Assembly (NCBI GenBank): GCA_020636895.1
Contig: JACJWZ010000001.1
Span: forward strand, 496,001-560,000
Reading direction: 5' to 3'
From: Thermoleophilales bacterium
GTDB lineage: Bacteria > Actinomycetota > Thermoleophilia > Solirubrobacterales > 70-9
DNA length: 64,000 nt
This document shows positions 1-7,691 of this stretch, piece after piece. Each line of letters starts with the position of its first letter. Position 1 is the first letter of the stretch. The notes beneath the pieces are model-generated. The model was not told where the DNA came from. It made no database searches and saw only the letters and a program-made list of their open reading frames with translations. Made by a program: the position numbers and the translations under genes.

Positions 1-845
1 GCTGCGGTGGCGTCGGTGAACGTCTCCGTCGTAGCCGCTCCACCGGGCTCGGTCCGCTCCCACACGAGATTCGCGAGCAGCATCGTCCGCTGCGGGTGAC
101 CGCGTGTGAGGTCCAGGAGCGGATCGATGACCTCTCCGACCGCCTTGCCGGTCGCCGCGAACCTGGCGTCGACGTACTCCGCCACGTCGACCGGATCGAG
201 GGGTGGCAACTCGAGCGGCGCCGCCTGTCCGTAGAAGGCGCGTCGCCGGTCCGCGAAGAGGCGCCTCATCATGCCCACCTTCGAGCCGGCGAATACGTAG
301 CTGGCCGCGTCGCCGTGGTGCTGGATCTCACTCCGAATTACGGCATCGGCGCGATCCTGAGCCTCGAGCACGTCCTGGAACTCGTCGAAGACGATCAGCG
401 CTCGCGTGCCGGTCCGCTCGAAGAGGCGCCGCGGGATCGCGATCCGATCGAGGAGGGGTGGCTCGTCCTGGGGGTCGACGCTTACTTCTAGCTCCGCGGG
501 CAGGGGCTCGCCGCCGACCCGGAAGCTGGGCCGGAGCCGGCGGCGGAGGCCCGAGAACCAGGCCGCGAGGGGTCCCTGCAGCTGAGCGGCGTAAGCCCGT
601 TCGATCCGCGCGCTGATGTCAGCGAGCGTGAGCACGCCGAAGAAATCCACATAGACGAACGACCAACCTTCCTTTGCGGCCCTCTCGCCGAGCTTCAGGA
701 GCAGGGATGTCTTGCCGTAACGGCGAGGGGCGACCAGTCTGGACGCGTTGCCCGCAGCGGCCGTGTCCATGAGGCTCGCGACCTCGGCCTCCCTGTCGAT
801 CATCTCGTCAGGGGGCACTGGGTCGCTGTAGCGAAACGGGTTCAC
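1..845 (-). CDS. AAA-type P-loop ATPase, C-terminus beyond window
   Basis: This frame runs off the left edge, so only the first ~281 residues are visible. A Walker A-like loop (APRRYGKTSLL, about residues 39-49) and a hydrophobic Walker B strand (ALIVFDEF) followed by FQD mark a P-loop ATPase of the ATP_bind_2/archaeal-ATPase type (AAA/STAND class). The segment FAGSKVGMMRRLF resembles the sensor-1 region of these proteins. The start is the GTG at 845, because an in-frame TAA lies at 879-881 and there is no other start between. There is no clear Shine-Dalgarno sequence, so the message may be leaderless or nearly so. Two overlapping inverted repeats lie just upstream. Cellular role unknown; members are often solitary and scattered, and some are suspected of stress or defence roles. 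Confidence 0.72.
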   Translation of the reverse strand, partial: MNPFRYSDPVPPDEMIDREAEVASLMDTAAAGNASRLVAPRRYGKTSLLLKLGERAAKEGWSFVYVDFFGVLTLADISARIERAYAAQLQGPLAAWFSGLRRRLRPSFRVGGEPLPAELEVSVDPQDEPPLLDRIAIPRRLFERTGTRALIVFDEFQDVLEAQDRADAVIRSEIQHHGDAASYVFAGSKVGMMRRLFADRRRAFYGQAAPLELPPLDPVDVAEYVDARFAATGKAVGEVIDPLLDLTRGHPQRTMLLANLVWERTEPGGAATTETFTDATA

Positions 846-860
846 CGTGCGCGGTATCTT

Positions 861-888
861 AGAGCAGAACTGCTCTATTTAGTAGAGC
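861..888. promoter_or_regulatory. Two overlapping inverted repeats upstream of ATPase gene
   Basis: AGAGCAG/CTGCTCT (7-bp arms, 2-nt spacer, 861-876) overlaps GCTCTA/TAGAGC (6-bp arms, 5-nt spacer, 872-888). They share the GCTCT half-site and lie 16-43 bp upstream of the GTG start at 845. The arrangement looks like a binding site for a dimeric regulator, possibly autoregulation. The bound protein is unknown. Confidence 0.45.
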
Positions 889-937
889 GGATGCCTCGCG
901 GGGTGGGCGAGGGTTTCGCGGTCGTGGCCGCCTCGGC

Positions 938-1987
938 TCAGAAGCCGTAGGCCTCCTTGAGCTCAGGATCGCTCTCGGCGAGTGCCTCGGCGAGGTCGAC
1001 CATGACCTTGCACTGCTTCCAGGTGGCGTCGTCCTGCATCTTGCCGTCGATCATGTGCACGCCGCGGCCGTCGGGGATGGCCTCGATCACCTTCTTGGCG
1101 AACGCGACCTCCTTCGGATCGGGGGAGAAAACGCGCTTGGCGATGTCGATCTGGACCGGATGCAGCGACCAGGTGCCGACGCAGCCGAGCAGGAACGCCG
1201 CCCGGAACTGCGCCTCGCAGCCCTTGACGTCCTTGATGTCACCGTAAGGCCCGTAGAACGGGAGGATCCCCGCCGACGTGCAGGCGTCGACCATGCGGGC
1301 GATCGAGTAGTGCCAGGGGTCCTGCTGCGCGGTCGCGCGCGGGGCCTCGGGATCGTCCGGGTCGGGGTCGTTGATGACCAGATAGCCGGGATGGCCGCCG
1401 CCGACGCGGGTGGTCTTCATCCGCCTCGATGCCGCGAGATCGGCCGGGCCGAAGCTCATCCCCTGCATGCGCGGGCTGGCGTTCGCGATCTCCTCGACGT
1501 TGGTGACGCCGAGCGCCGTCTCGAGCAGCGCATGGACGAGGATCGGGCGCTTGACCTCCGCCTTCGCCTCGAGCTGGGCGAGCAGGCGATCGATGTAGTG
1601 GATGTCCCAGGGACCCTCGACCTTGGGGACCATGATCACGTCGAGCTTGTCGCCGATCTCGGTGACGAGCGTCGTCAGGTCGTCGAGCACCCACGGGCTC
1701 TCCAGCGAGTTGACCCGGGTCCAGAGCTGCGTGCTGCCGAAGTCGACCTCGTTCGCGACCTTGACCAAGCCCTCGCGCGCGGCGACCTTGTTGTCGACCG
1801 ACACGGCGTCCTCGAGGTTGCCGAGGAGGATGTCGGCCTGCTTGGCCATGTCCGGCACCTTGGCCGCCATCTTCTCGTTGGAGGCGTCGAAGAAGTGGAT
1901 CATCCGCGAGGGCCGGAAGGGCACCTCGGTGGTCGGCTCGGGCGCTCCGATGGCGAGCGGCTTGAAGAAGTCACGGGGGTTTCGCAA
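938..1987 (-). CDS. mcl1: L-malyl-CoA / beta-methylmalyl-CoA lyase (HpcH/HpaI family)
   Basis: A 349-residue cytosolic lyase of the CitE/HpcH family. The opening RNPRDFFKPLAIGAP and the acidic motif LLGNLEDAV are characteristic of Mcl1-type enzymes, and the length fits the ~320-350 residue family. In the ethylmalonyl-CoA pathway it cleaves (2R,3S)-beta-methylmalyl-CoA to glyoxylate and propionyl-CoA, and it interconverts L-malyl-CoA with glyoxylate and acetyl-CoA. The start is TTG at 1987, supported by an AGGAG eight bases upstream. The gene points away from the mcd/mch unit at 2.9-6.3 kb but belongs to the same pathway as those genes, ecm (11.4 kb) and ccr (22.5 kb). A plain citramalyl-CoA lyase role is the main alternative. 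Confidence 0.85.
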   Translation of the reverse strand: MRNPRDFFKPLAIGAPEPTTEVPFRPSRMIHFFDASNEKMAAKVPDMAKQADILLGNLEDAVSVDNKVAAREGLVKVANEVDFGSTQLWTRVNSLESPWVLDDLTTLVTEIGDKLDVIMVPKVEGPWDIHYIDRLLAQLEAKAEVKRPILVHALLETALGVTNVEEIANASPRMQGMSFGPADLAASRRMKTTRVGGGHPGYLVINDPDPDDPEAPRATAQQDPWHYSIARMVDACTSAGILPFYGPYGDIKDVKGCEAQFRAAFLLGCVGTWSLHPVQIDIAKRVFSPDPKEVAFAKKVIEAIPDGRGVHMIDGKMQDDATWKQCKVMVDLAEALAESDPELKEAYGF

Positions 1988-2097
1988 GTTGAGATCTCCT
2001 GGTGGTTGTGCGGTCGGAACCGTAGCGGCCGGGGACGGCCCGCGATCGCGATGCCGGGTTGTTCCGGGCGAGGCCGGGCCATATCTACGATGCGCCG

Positions 2098-2778
2098 ATG
2101 CGTTCTCGCGGATTCCTGACGTGGCCTCTCGCCCTGCTCGCCCTCACCCTCGCCCTCGGGCTCGGCGGATGCGGTGGCTCGGGCGAGGAGACGAGCGGGG
2201 ACTCCTCCGCTGCGGCGACGACCCGGTCCACCATGCCGAGCGCCGGTGACGGCGGCCAATCGCAGGGGGGCCAGGGCGGCAAGGGCCAGGGAGGGCGGGG
2301 AGGCGGGAGCGGCCGCGATGACCCGGAGGAGCAGGGGGGAGGTTCGGGTTCCGGTGGCTCCGGCTCCGGTTCCGGCACCCACTCCGGGGATCGGTTCGCC
2401 GCGCAGTTGCGCTCGATCGTCAGCGACGCCTTCGTCGAGCTGCAGCCGCTCGCTGTTCCCGCCACCGCTATCAGCGACCCCGAGGCGTACGCGGGGAAGC
2501 TCGAAGACGGGGTCGGGGAGCTCGACGACACGCTCGACCAGCTCGAGGCGCTCGACCCGCCGGCGGATGCCGAGCGCGGCACCCAGCAGGTGATCGACGC
2601 GTTCTCCGGTTTGCGCGGGGCCGTCGCCTCGGCGGCGGACGCCTACGGCAGCGGCGATCCCCAGCAGCGGGCCGCCGCCCTGCTGGACCTGCGCGCGGCC
2701 GCGGGGAAGTTCGGCGCCGGCATCCAGAAGGCGACCGCGTCGCTTCGCGATGCCGGTTACGGCCTCCCCGGACGCTGA
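2098..2778 (+). CDS. Secreted lipoprotein, Gly/Ser-rich linker, unknown function
   Basis: The start ATG at 2098 gives a 226-residue product with a signal sequence (MRSRGF, then a Leu/Ala core) and lipobox LGGC, with the lipidated Cys at residue 25. A long Gly/Ser/Gln-rich, low-complexity linker follows (about residues 26-105), then a helical C-terminal domain of about 120 residues. That domain contains LEALDPPADAE, nearly matching LAELDPPADAV in the lipoprotein at 4510-5019, so the two are probably distant paralogs sitting on either side of the acyl-CoA dehydrogenase. It should be exported and anchored to the outer face of the membrane. I do not recognise a function. Confidence 0.75.
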   Translation: MRSRGFLTWPLALLALTLALGLGGCGGSGEETSGDSSAAATTRSTMPSAGDGGQSQGGQGGKGQGGRGGGSGRDDPEEQGGGSGSGGSGSGSGTHSGDRFAAQLRSIVSDAFVELQPLAVPATAISDPEAYAGKLEDGVGELDDTLDQLEALDPPADAERGTQQVIDAFSGLRGAVASAADAYGSGDPQQRAAALLDLRAAAGKFGAGIQKATASLRDAGYGLPGR

Positions 2779-2919
2779 GCCGCCGCGCAGTCGAGGCCGC
2801 TTCCACGCCGGTATCCTCCGCGGTGTCGCCGGCGACCTCAGGCGGGGTCCGCAAGCGCCCCCGGACGCCGCGGCCTTCATCGACTTTCGCAAACCCGCCC
2901 GCCCAGGAGCACCTCACCC

Positions 2920-4134
2920 ATGGCCGTTGCCACCCAGTCCTACGAAGAGAAGACCGACATCCAGAAGGACATCACCGAGATGGTCCGCCAGTTCGTGGAC
3001 GAGCAGATCATCCCGAACGCCGAGCACTACGACCACGAGGACGAGTTCCCGGAGCCGATCGTCGAGCAGATGAAGGAGCTCGGCCTCTTCGGCGTCACGA
3101 TCCCCGAGGAGTACGGGGGGATGGGGCTCGATCTGACGACCTACACGATGATCGTCGAGGAGCTCTCCCGCGGCTGGATCTCGATCTCGGGCGTCGTCAA
3201 TACCCACTTCATCGGCTCCTACCTGCTGATGAAGTTCGGCACCGACGAGCAGAAGGACTACTTCCTGCCGAAGATGGCGACGGGCGAGATCCGCGCCGCC
3301 TTCTCGCTCTCGGAGCCGGAGGTCGGCTCCGACGTCCAGGGCATCAAGGCGTCCGCCAAGCGGGACGACGACGGCAACTGGATCCTCGACGGCCAGAAGA
3401 TGTGGGTCACCAACGGCCTCCGCTCCGGCGTCGTCTTCGCCCTGATGAAGACCGACAAGGACGCCGATCCGCCGCACACCGGCATGACCTGCTTCATCAC
3501 CGAGAAGGTTCCCGGTGAGCACAAGAACACGGGCGAGTACGAGGGTCTCGAGGTGCCGCCGCAGATCAAGAAGATGGGCTACAAGGGCGTCGAGTCCACC
3601 GAGCTCGTCTACAGCGGCTACAAGTGCGCCCCCGACCGCATCCTCGGCGGCGAGGAGGCCGGGCTCGGTAAGGGCTTCGCGCAGATGATGGACGCGCTCG
3701 AGGTCGGCCGCGTCAATGTCGCCGCCCGCGGCGTCGGCATCGCCCAGCGCGCCCTCGAGCTCGCGCTCCGCTACTCGCAGGAGCGCAAGACGTTCGGCAA
3801 GCCGATCGCCCAGCACCAGGCCATCCAGTTCAAGCTCGCCGACATGGCGACGAAGATCGAGGCGGCGCGACTGGTCACGCTGAAGGCGGCCCGGATGAAG
3901 GATGCGGGCCAGCGCTCGGATCTGGAGGCCGGCATGGCCAAGCTGCTCGCGTCGGAGACGGGTAAGGAGTGCGTCGAGCAGTCCTTCCGGATCCACGGCG
4001 GCTACGGCTACTCGAAGGAGTATGAGATCGAGCGCCTCTACCGGGATGCACCGCTGCTGCTGATCGGCGAGGGAACCTCCGAGATCCAGCGCATGGTGAT
4101 CGGCAAGAAGCTCCTGCAGCGCCACAAGATCTAG
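2920..4134 (+). CDS. mcd: Acyl-CoA dehydrogenase, probably (2S)-methylsuccinyl-CoA dehydrogenase
   Basis: A 404-residue FAD-dependent acyl-CoA dehydrogenase. Visible motifs include the FAD/substrate segment AFSLSEPEVGSDVQG, RKTFGKPIAQHQAIQF, and GEGTSEIQRM, whose first Glu (residue 384) is at the usual catalytic-base position. Being encoded with an SCP2-like gene and a mesaconyl-CoA-hydratase-type MaoC gene, and near Mcl, Ecm and Ccr, it is best read as the dehydrogenase that oxidises methylsuccinyl-CoA to mesaconyl-CoA. It lacks the long N-terminal extension of proteobacterial Mcd. Start ATG at 2920 has AGGAG about nine bases upstream. Substrate is inferred from context; the family assignment itself is secure. 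Isobutyryl-CoA or short-chain acyl-CoA dehydrogenase are alternatives. Confidence 0.8.
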   Translation: MAVATQSYEEKTDIQKDITEMVRQFVDEQIIPNAEHYDHEDEFPEPIVEQMKELGLFGVTIPEEYGGMGLDLTTYTMIVEELSRGWISISGVVNTHFIGSYLLMKFGTDEQKDYFLPKMATGEIRAAFSLSEPEVGSDVQGIKASAKRDDDGNWILDGQKMWVTNGLRSGVVFALMKTDKDADPPHTGMTCFITEKVPGEHKNTGEYEGLEVPPQIKKMGYKGVESTELVYSGYKCAPDRILGGEEAGLGKGFAQMMDALEVGRVNVAARGVGIAQRALELALRYSQERKTFGKPIAQHQAIQFKLADMATKIEAARLVTLKAARMKDAGQRSDLEAGMAKLLASETGKECVEQSFRIHGGYGYSKEYEIERLYRDAPLLLIGEGTSEIQRMVIGKKLLQRHKI

Positions 4135-4147
4135 AGGAGGAACGGGG

Positions 4148-4510
4148 ATGTCTTCGATCACCCACGACCTGATCGAGATCGCCTACAAGCGGTTCATCGA
4201 GGAGCTGCCGCAGCTGGAGAAGCTGAAGCTGGTGGCGAGGCTCGAGCTGCGCGGGCGCGGCGACGTGCAGATCTACCGCGTCAGCGCCCCCGGCCCCGAG
4301 ATCACCAAGGGTGAGCCGGAGGACTCCCGGATCGAGATCTCGGTTCCGCGGGCCGACTTCAATGACCTCGCCGATGCCGGCCTCGAGCACTGGCACACCG
4401 CCTACGACCACGGCGTCGTCCGGGTCGGCGGCGACCCCGCCGTGATCCGCCTGCTGGGCGGCGTCATCGCCAAGCACGAGGCTCGCGGCAAGCTCAAGCG
4501 AGTGCGCTGA
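4148..4510 (+). CDS. Small SCP2-like protein in the mcd operon
   Basis: A 120-residue soluble protein. Its second half (ISVPRADFNDLADAG, then LEHWHTAYDHGVVRVGGD) follows the pattern of SCP2 sterol-carrier-like domains, where a strand and helix lead into a G-x-hydrophobic-x-GD turn. An AGGAGG sits directly before the ATG at 4148, only 13 bp after mcd, so the two are almost certainly co-transcribed. Its TGA overlaps the ATG of the next lipoprotein by one base. SCP2-like domains bind acyl-CoA or lipid, so a carrier or accessory role for the pathway enzymes is possible, but that is inference. No catalytic motif was seen. Confidence 0.7.
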   Translation: MSSITHDLIEIAYKRFIEELPQLEKLKLVARLELRGRGDVQIYRVSAPGPEITKGEPEDSRIEISVPRADFNDLADAGLEHWHTAYDHGVVRVGGDPAVIRLLGGVIAKHEARGKLKRVR

Positions 4511-5019
4511 TGCCCGCCGTCAGCCTCGGCCCCGCGGGCCGGGCCGTGGCCCTCGGGCTGCTGGTCGCCCTGCCCGCATCCGCGCTCCTCGCCGGGTGCG
4601 GGGACAGCGAGCAGGAGCGCTACGGCGACGAGCTCCAAGCGGTCGCCGAGCCGCTCAACGCGGAGCTGATCGACTTCGGCAACGCGGTCGGGGTGGCGAC
4701 CTCGCGGGCGCAGATCCAGGCGGCGGCGGTCCGAGCCGACGGCGCCCTCGACGACGCCGAGGAAGGTCTCGCCGAGCTCGATCCTCCCGCCGATGCCGTC
4801 GGCGTGCAGGACGATCTGCAGTCGGCCATCAAGGACTTCCAGGGCGAGGTGAAGTCGCTGCAGCGTTCCGTCCGCAACGATGGCGACCGCGCCCTTCAGA
4901 AGGCCCTGCAGAAGTTCAACTCCGAGGCGCAGGCTTTCGCCGTCGAGCTCGGGCAGATCAGAGCCGACCTCGAGGACGTCGGCGTCACGATCCGCGAGAC
5001 GACCGACACCGCGGGCTGA
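4510..5019 (+). CDS. Secreted lipoprotein, helical, unknown function
   Basis: A 169-residue protein with a signal peptide ending in the lipobox LLAGC (Cys at about residue 30), followed by charged, heptad-like helices. It contains LAELDPPADAV, shared with the lipoprotein at 2098-2778. The start ATG at 4510 overlaps the TGA of the SCP2-like gene (TGATG), implying translational coupling. It therefore sits inside the unit mcd / SCP2-like / lipoprotein / MaoC hydratase, although an exported lipoprotein has no obvious part in cytosolic CoA chemistry. Function not recognised. Confidence 0.75.
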   Translation: MPAVSLGPAGRAVALGLLVALPASALLAGCGDSEQERYGDELQAVAEPLNAELIDFGNAVGVATSRAQIQAAAVRADGALDDAEEGLAELDPPADAVGVQDDLQSAIKDFQGEVKSLQRSVRNDGDRALQKALQKFNSEAQAFAVELGQIRADLEDVGVTIRETTDTAG

Positions 5020-5094
5020 GGCGTCCCTCGGGCGTCGCCTCCGGCCCAATCCCCACCTGAAACTGAACACAACGCAACGAAGCAAGAGGAGCAG

Positions 5095-5622
5095 ATGAGC
5101 GACAACGACAACCACGTACTGACCACCGATCAGCGCGAGCGCGAGGAGTCAGGTGCGCATCCCTACGGCCGCTATCTCGAGGAATTCGAGGTCGGCGCCG
5201 TCTACAAGCACTGGCCCGCGAAGACGGTCACCGAGTCCGATGACCATCTCTTCTGCCTGATCACGATGAACCACCACCCGCTGCACCTCAACGACGTCTA
5301 CGCCGGTGAGTCCCAGCAGGGGCAGAACGTCGTGGTCGGCCCGCTGGTGTACTCGCTGGCGCTCGGGATGTCGGTCAGCGACGTCTCCGGCAAGGCCATC
5401 GCGAACCTCGCCACGGAGGAGCTGAGCCACCCGAACCCGGTGTTCCACGGTGACACGCTGTTCTGCGAGTCCGAGGTCCTCGACGTGAGGCCCTCGAAGT
5501 CGAAGCTCGACCGCGGCATTGTCAAGGTCCACACGCGCGTCTACAAGCAGGACAACACGCTCGTTGCCGAGTTCAAGCGCACGGTGCTGATCCCGCGCAA
5601 GAACCCGGGCGAGGAGTCCTAA
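5095..5622 (+). CDS. mch: MaoC-type hydratase, probable mesaconyl-CoA hydratase
   Basis: A 175-residue MaoC/(R)-hydratase family protein with one hot-dog fold. The pattern ESDDHLFCLITMNHHPLHLN followed by DVYA is the signature of the stand-alone mesaconyl-CoA/MaoC hydratases, and the downstream segment GPLVYSLALGM is the hot-dog helix. It would hydrate mesaconyl-CoA to beta-methylmalyl-CoA, the substrate of the Mcl lyase at 938-1987. A strong AAGAGGAG lies just before the ATG at 5095. It lies 75 bp after the lipoprotein gene and is followed 19 bp later by the PEPCK-like gene. A general (R)-enoyl-CoA hydratase is the alternative. Confidence 0.8.
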   Translation: MSDNDNHVLTTDQREREESGAHPYGRYLEEFEVGAVYKHWPAKTVTESDDHLFCLITMNHHPLHLNDVYAGESQQGQNVVVGPLVYSLALGMSVSDVSGKAIANLATEELSHPNPVFHGDTLFCESEVLDVRPSKSKLDRGIVKVHTRVYKQDNTLVAEFKRTVLIPRKNPGEES

Positions 5623-5641
5623 GCCCGGGGGATCGTTCGAC

Positions 5642-6301
5642 GTGGCCGATCCCTACGCGACCAGGGCGCCCGATCTCAGCGCCCGGCCGACCGGGCCTCC
5701 CCCCTGGGAGGCCGCGGTCGGCGAGCGCGGAGGCGAGGTGATCGCCGACGCGCCACCGGCGACGGCGTCCCGCTTCGCGGTCGTCCCCTGCCGCGGGATC
5801 GGGACGCTGGCGCCGTTCGCTCGGGTGGACGCGCCGCTCGCGGTCCTGCTCTGGCTCGAGCACTCGGGGCAGCCGCGCACCGCCGCGGCGGCCGCGGAGC
5901 TTCTGGCGGGCCTGCGCGCGTTCGAGGGGCCGATCTTCGCGATCAAGCAGGGCTGCGTCGGCGGTCCCTCCGAGCGGCCGGGCTGCTTCGAGGTCGGCGA
6001 CGACCTCGTCCTGGGCGTGCTCGACGCGGCGCTGAGCGAGGCGGTGACATGGGAGGCGGACCCGGACTTCGGCTACGAGGTCCCGGCCGTGGTCCCCGGG
6101 CTCGAGGGCGCCTCGGCGCGGGCGCTCCTGCCGCGGCTCCTCTATGGCGATCACGACCGCGTCTACGAGCACGCTGACCTCGTCGCGACGAAGAAGCGGG
6201 AGCGCTTCGAGATCGCCGAGTCGGTCCCCGGGCTCGATCAGGCGGTGAAGGCGGCCGCCGACTGGCCACCCGTGGCGACGTCGGGCCGCCGGCGGGACTG
6301 A
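5642..6301 (+). CDS. Stand-alone relative of the ATP-PEP carboxykinase C-terminal lobe
   Basis: A 219-residue protein from the GTG at 5642. By eye its second half follows the C-terminal lobe of ATP-dependent PEP carboxykinase in order: IKQGCVGGP corresponds to the NTGWxGGP turn; VLGVLDAALS to the following helix; DFGYEVPAVVPGL to the FxxxxPxxxPGV strand; LLPRLLYGDHDRVYEHADLV to the LDPRxTYxD helix pair. The nucleotide-binding GxSGTGKT loop and the metal-binding residues of PEPCK are absent, so it is unlikely to be a carboxykinase. It may bind a related ligand or regulate. It follows mch by 19 bp and is probably co-transcribed. The assignment is my own pattern comparison and has not been tested by a search. 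Confidence 0.5.
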   Translation: MADPYATRAPDLSARPTGPPPWEAAVGERGGEVIADAPPATASRFAVVPCRGIGTLAPFARVDAPLAVLLWLEHSGQPRTAAAAAELLAGLRAFEGPIFAIKQGCVGGPSERPGCFEVGDDLVLGVLDAALSEAVTWEADPDFGYEVPAVVPGLEGASARALLPRLLYGDHDRVYEHADLVATKKRERFEIAESVPGLDQAVKAAADWPPVATSGRRRD

Positions 6302-6388
6302 GCGTGCCATGGGCCCGGTGAGGCGCTCGTGCGAGCTCGCCGCGCCGGCCGCACGGTGCTCCCCTGGGCGCCTGAGATACTGGCCCGT

Positions 6389-7465
6389 ATGAGCGAAACC
6401 GAGATCCCCGAGCTGCTCGACGAGCTGCTCCGCGTTCCCGCACCCTCCGGCTACGAGACCCCCGCGGCGGAGGTGTGGCGCGAGGCGGCGGCCGAGTTCG
6501 GCGATGTCGAATCCGATGTCCTCGGCTCCTCGATCGTCAAGGTCGGGACCGGGGAGGGCCGCCTCACGGTCGCCGTCGTCGGCCACATCGACGAGATCGG
6601 CCTCTTCGTCAGCCACATCGACGACGACGGCTTCCTCTGGTTCGGTCCGATCGGCGGCTGGGATCCGCAGAACCTCGTCGGCCAGCGGGTGATCGTGCGG
6701 GGCTCCGGCGGCGGTGAGGAGGCCGAGGTGCATGGGGTGATCGGCAAGAAGCCGATCCATCTGCTCGAGCCCGACGACCGCAAGAAGCCGTCGGAGATCA
6801 AGCACATGCACATCGACATCGGCGCCAAGGACAAGGAGGACGCCGAGAAGCGCGTCTGCGTCGGCGATCCCGCGGTGCTCGACGCCGAGCCGCTTCCACT
6901 TCCCAACAATCGCGTCGCCTCGAGGTCGATGGACAACCGGCTCGGCTCCTACATCGCCTTCGAGGTCGCCAAGCGGATCGCGGCGGGTGACGCCGTCGAC
7001 GTCGGCGTGGTCGGCTGCGCTGTCTCTCAGGAGGAGATCGGGCTGTTCGGCTCTTCCACCACCGGCTTCTCGCTGAACCCCGACGTCGCGATCGCCGTCG
7101 ACGTCACCCACGCCACCGATGCTCCCGGCATCGACAAGAAGGAGAACGGCGACCATGCGCTCGGCTCCGGCGCGGTGATCGCTCGCGGTTCGACCCTGGG
7201 CCCGCGCGTCTACGAGCTGCTCCGCGAGGCCGCCGAGGCGGAGGGGATCGACCACACCTTCGAGGCCTCAGGCCGCTACACGGGCACCGACGCGGACTCC
7301 CTGCAGATCGCTCGCGGTGGCATCGCGACCGGGCTCGTCTCGATCCCGTTGCGATACATGCACTCCACGGTCGAGGTCTGCCAGCTCGACGACGTCGAGG
7401 CGTGCATCGAGGTGATCTGCGCGTTCATCCGGCGCCTCGATCCGGGCGAGGATTTCCGGCGCTGA
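6389..7465 (+). CDS. M42 family metallopeptidase (FrvX-like aminopeptidase)
   Basis: A 358-residue cytosolic aminopeptidase of the tetrahedral M42 family. The co-catalytic two-metal site is visible as VVGHIDEIGLFV, SMDNRLGSY, the catalytic Glu pair in VSQEEIGLFG, DVTHATDAP, and a C-terminal MHSTVEV carrying the last His ligand. The start at ATG 6389 is preferred over an in-frame GTG at 6329 because family members begin at about this point. It would trim peptides in the last step of protein turnover. It ends facing the repeat/terminator region at 7.5-7.64 kb. Endoglucanase is a historical mis-annotation of this family. Confidence 0.9.
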   Translation: MSETEIPELLDELLRVPAPSGYETPAAEVWREAAAEFGDVESDVLGSSIVKVGTGEGRLTVAVVGHIDEIGLFVSHIDDDGFLWFGPIGGWDPQNLVGQRVIVRGSGGGEEAEVHGVIGKKPIHLLEPDDRKKPSEIKHMHIDIGAKDKEDAEKRVCVGDPAVLDAEPLPLPNNRVASRSMDNRLGSYIAFEVAKRIAAGDAVDVGVVGCAVSQEEIGLFGSSTTGFSLNPDVAIAVDVTHATDAPGIDKKENGDHALGSGAVIARGSTLGPRVYELLREAAEAEGIDHTFEASGRYTGTDADSLQIARGGIATGLVSIPLRYMHSTVEVCQLDDVEACIEVICAFIRRLDPGEDFRR

Positions 7466-7500
7466 GCGACGCGGCCGCGGCGCGGCCGACCCGCGGCGGC

Positions 7501-7604
7501 GCCACGCGCACAGGCCGCCGCCGCCCGCGCGTGGCGCCACGCGCACAGGCCGCCACCACCCGCGGCGACGCCACGCGCACAGGCCGCCGCCGCCCGCGCG
7601 TGGC
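7501..7604. repeat. Three tandem GC-rich repeats of 34-35 bp
   Basis: Copies start at 7501, 7536 and 7570 (lengths 35, 34, 35). Copies 1 and 3 are identical; copy 2 differs in the GCC-rich second half. Each begins GCCACGCGCACAGGCCGCC. The junction GCGCGTGGCGCCACGCGC is itself a perfect palindrome, so the block can form several hairpins. It lies between two convergent genes. Confidence 0.8.
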
Positions 7605-7641
7605 GCCTTTTCCACCGATTTCGTGGAAAAAGCGCCACGCG
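7597..7641. terminator. Long imperfect hairpin, likely bidirectional terminator
   Basis: The arms 7597-7615 and 7623-7641 pair over 19 bp with a single mismatch around a 7-nt loop. The inner part, TTTTCCAC/GTGGAAAA, is A/T-rich. It sits between the 3' ends of the M42 peptidase (+) and the CxxC protein (-), as expected for a shared terminator. Confidence 0.65.
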
Positions 7642-7691
7642 TTTACTGCAGCGGGGGCGTGGTGAGGTGGATGTGCCCAGCGAAGGCTGCG

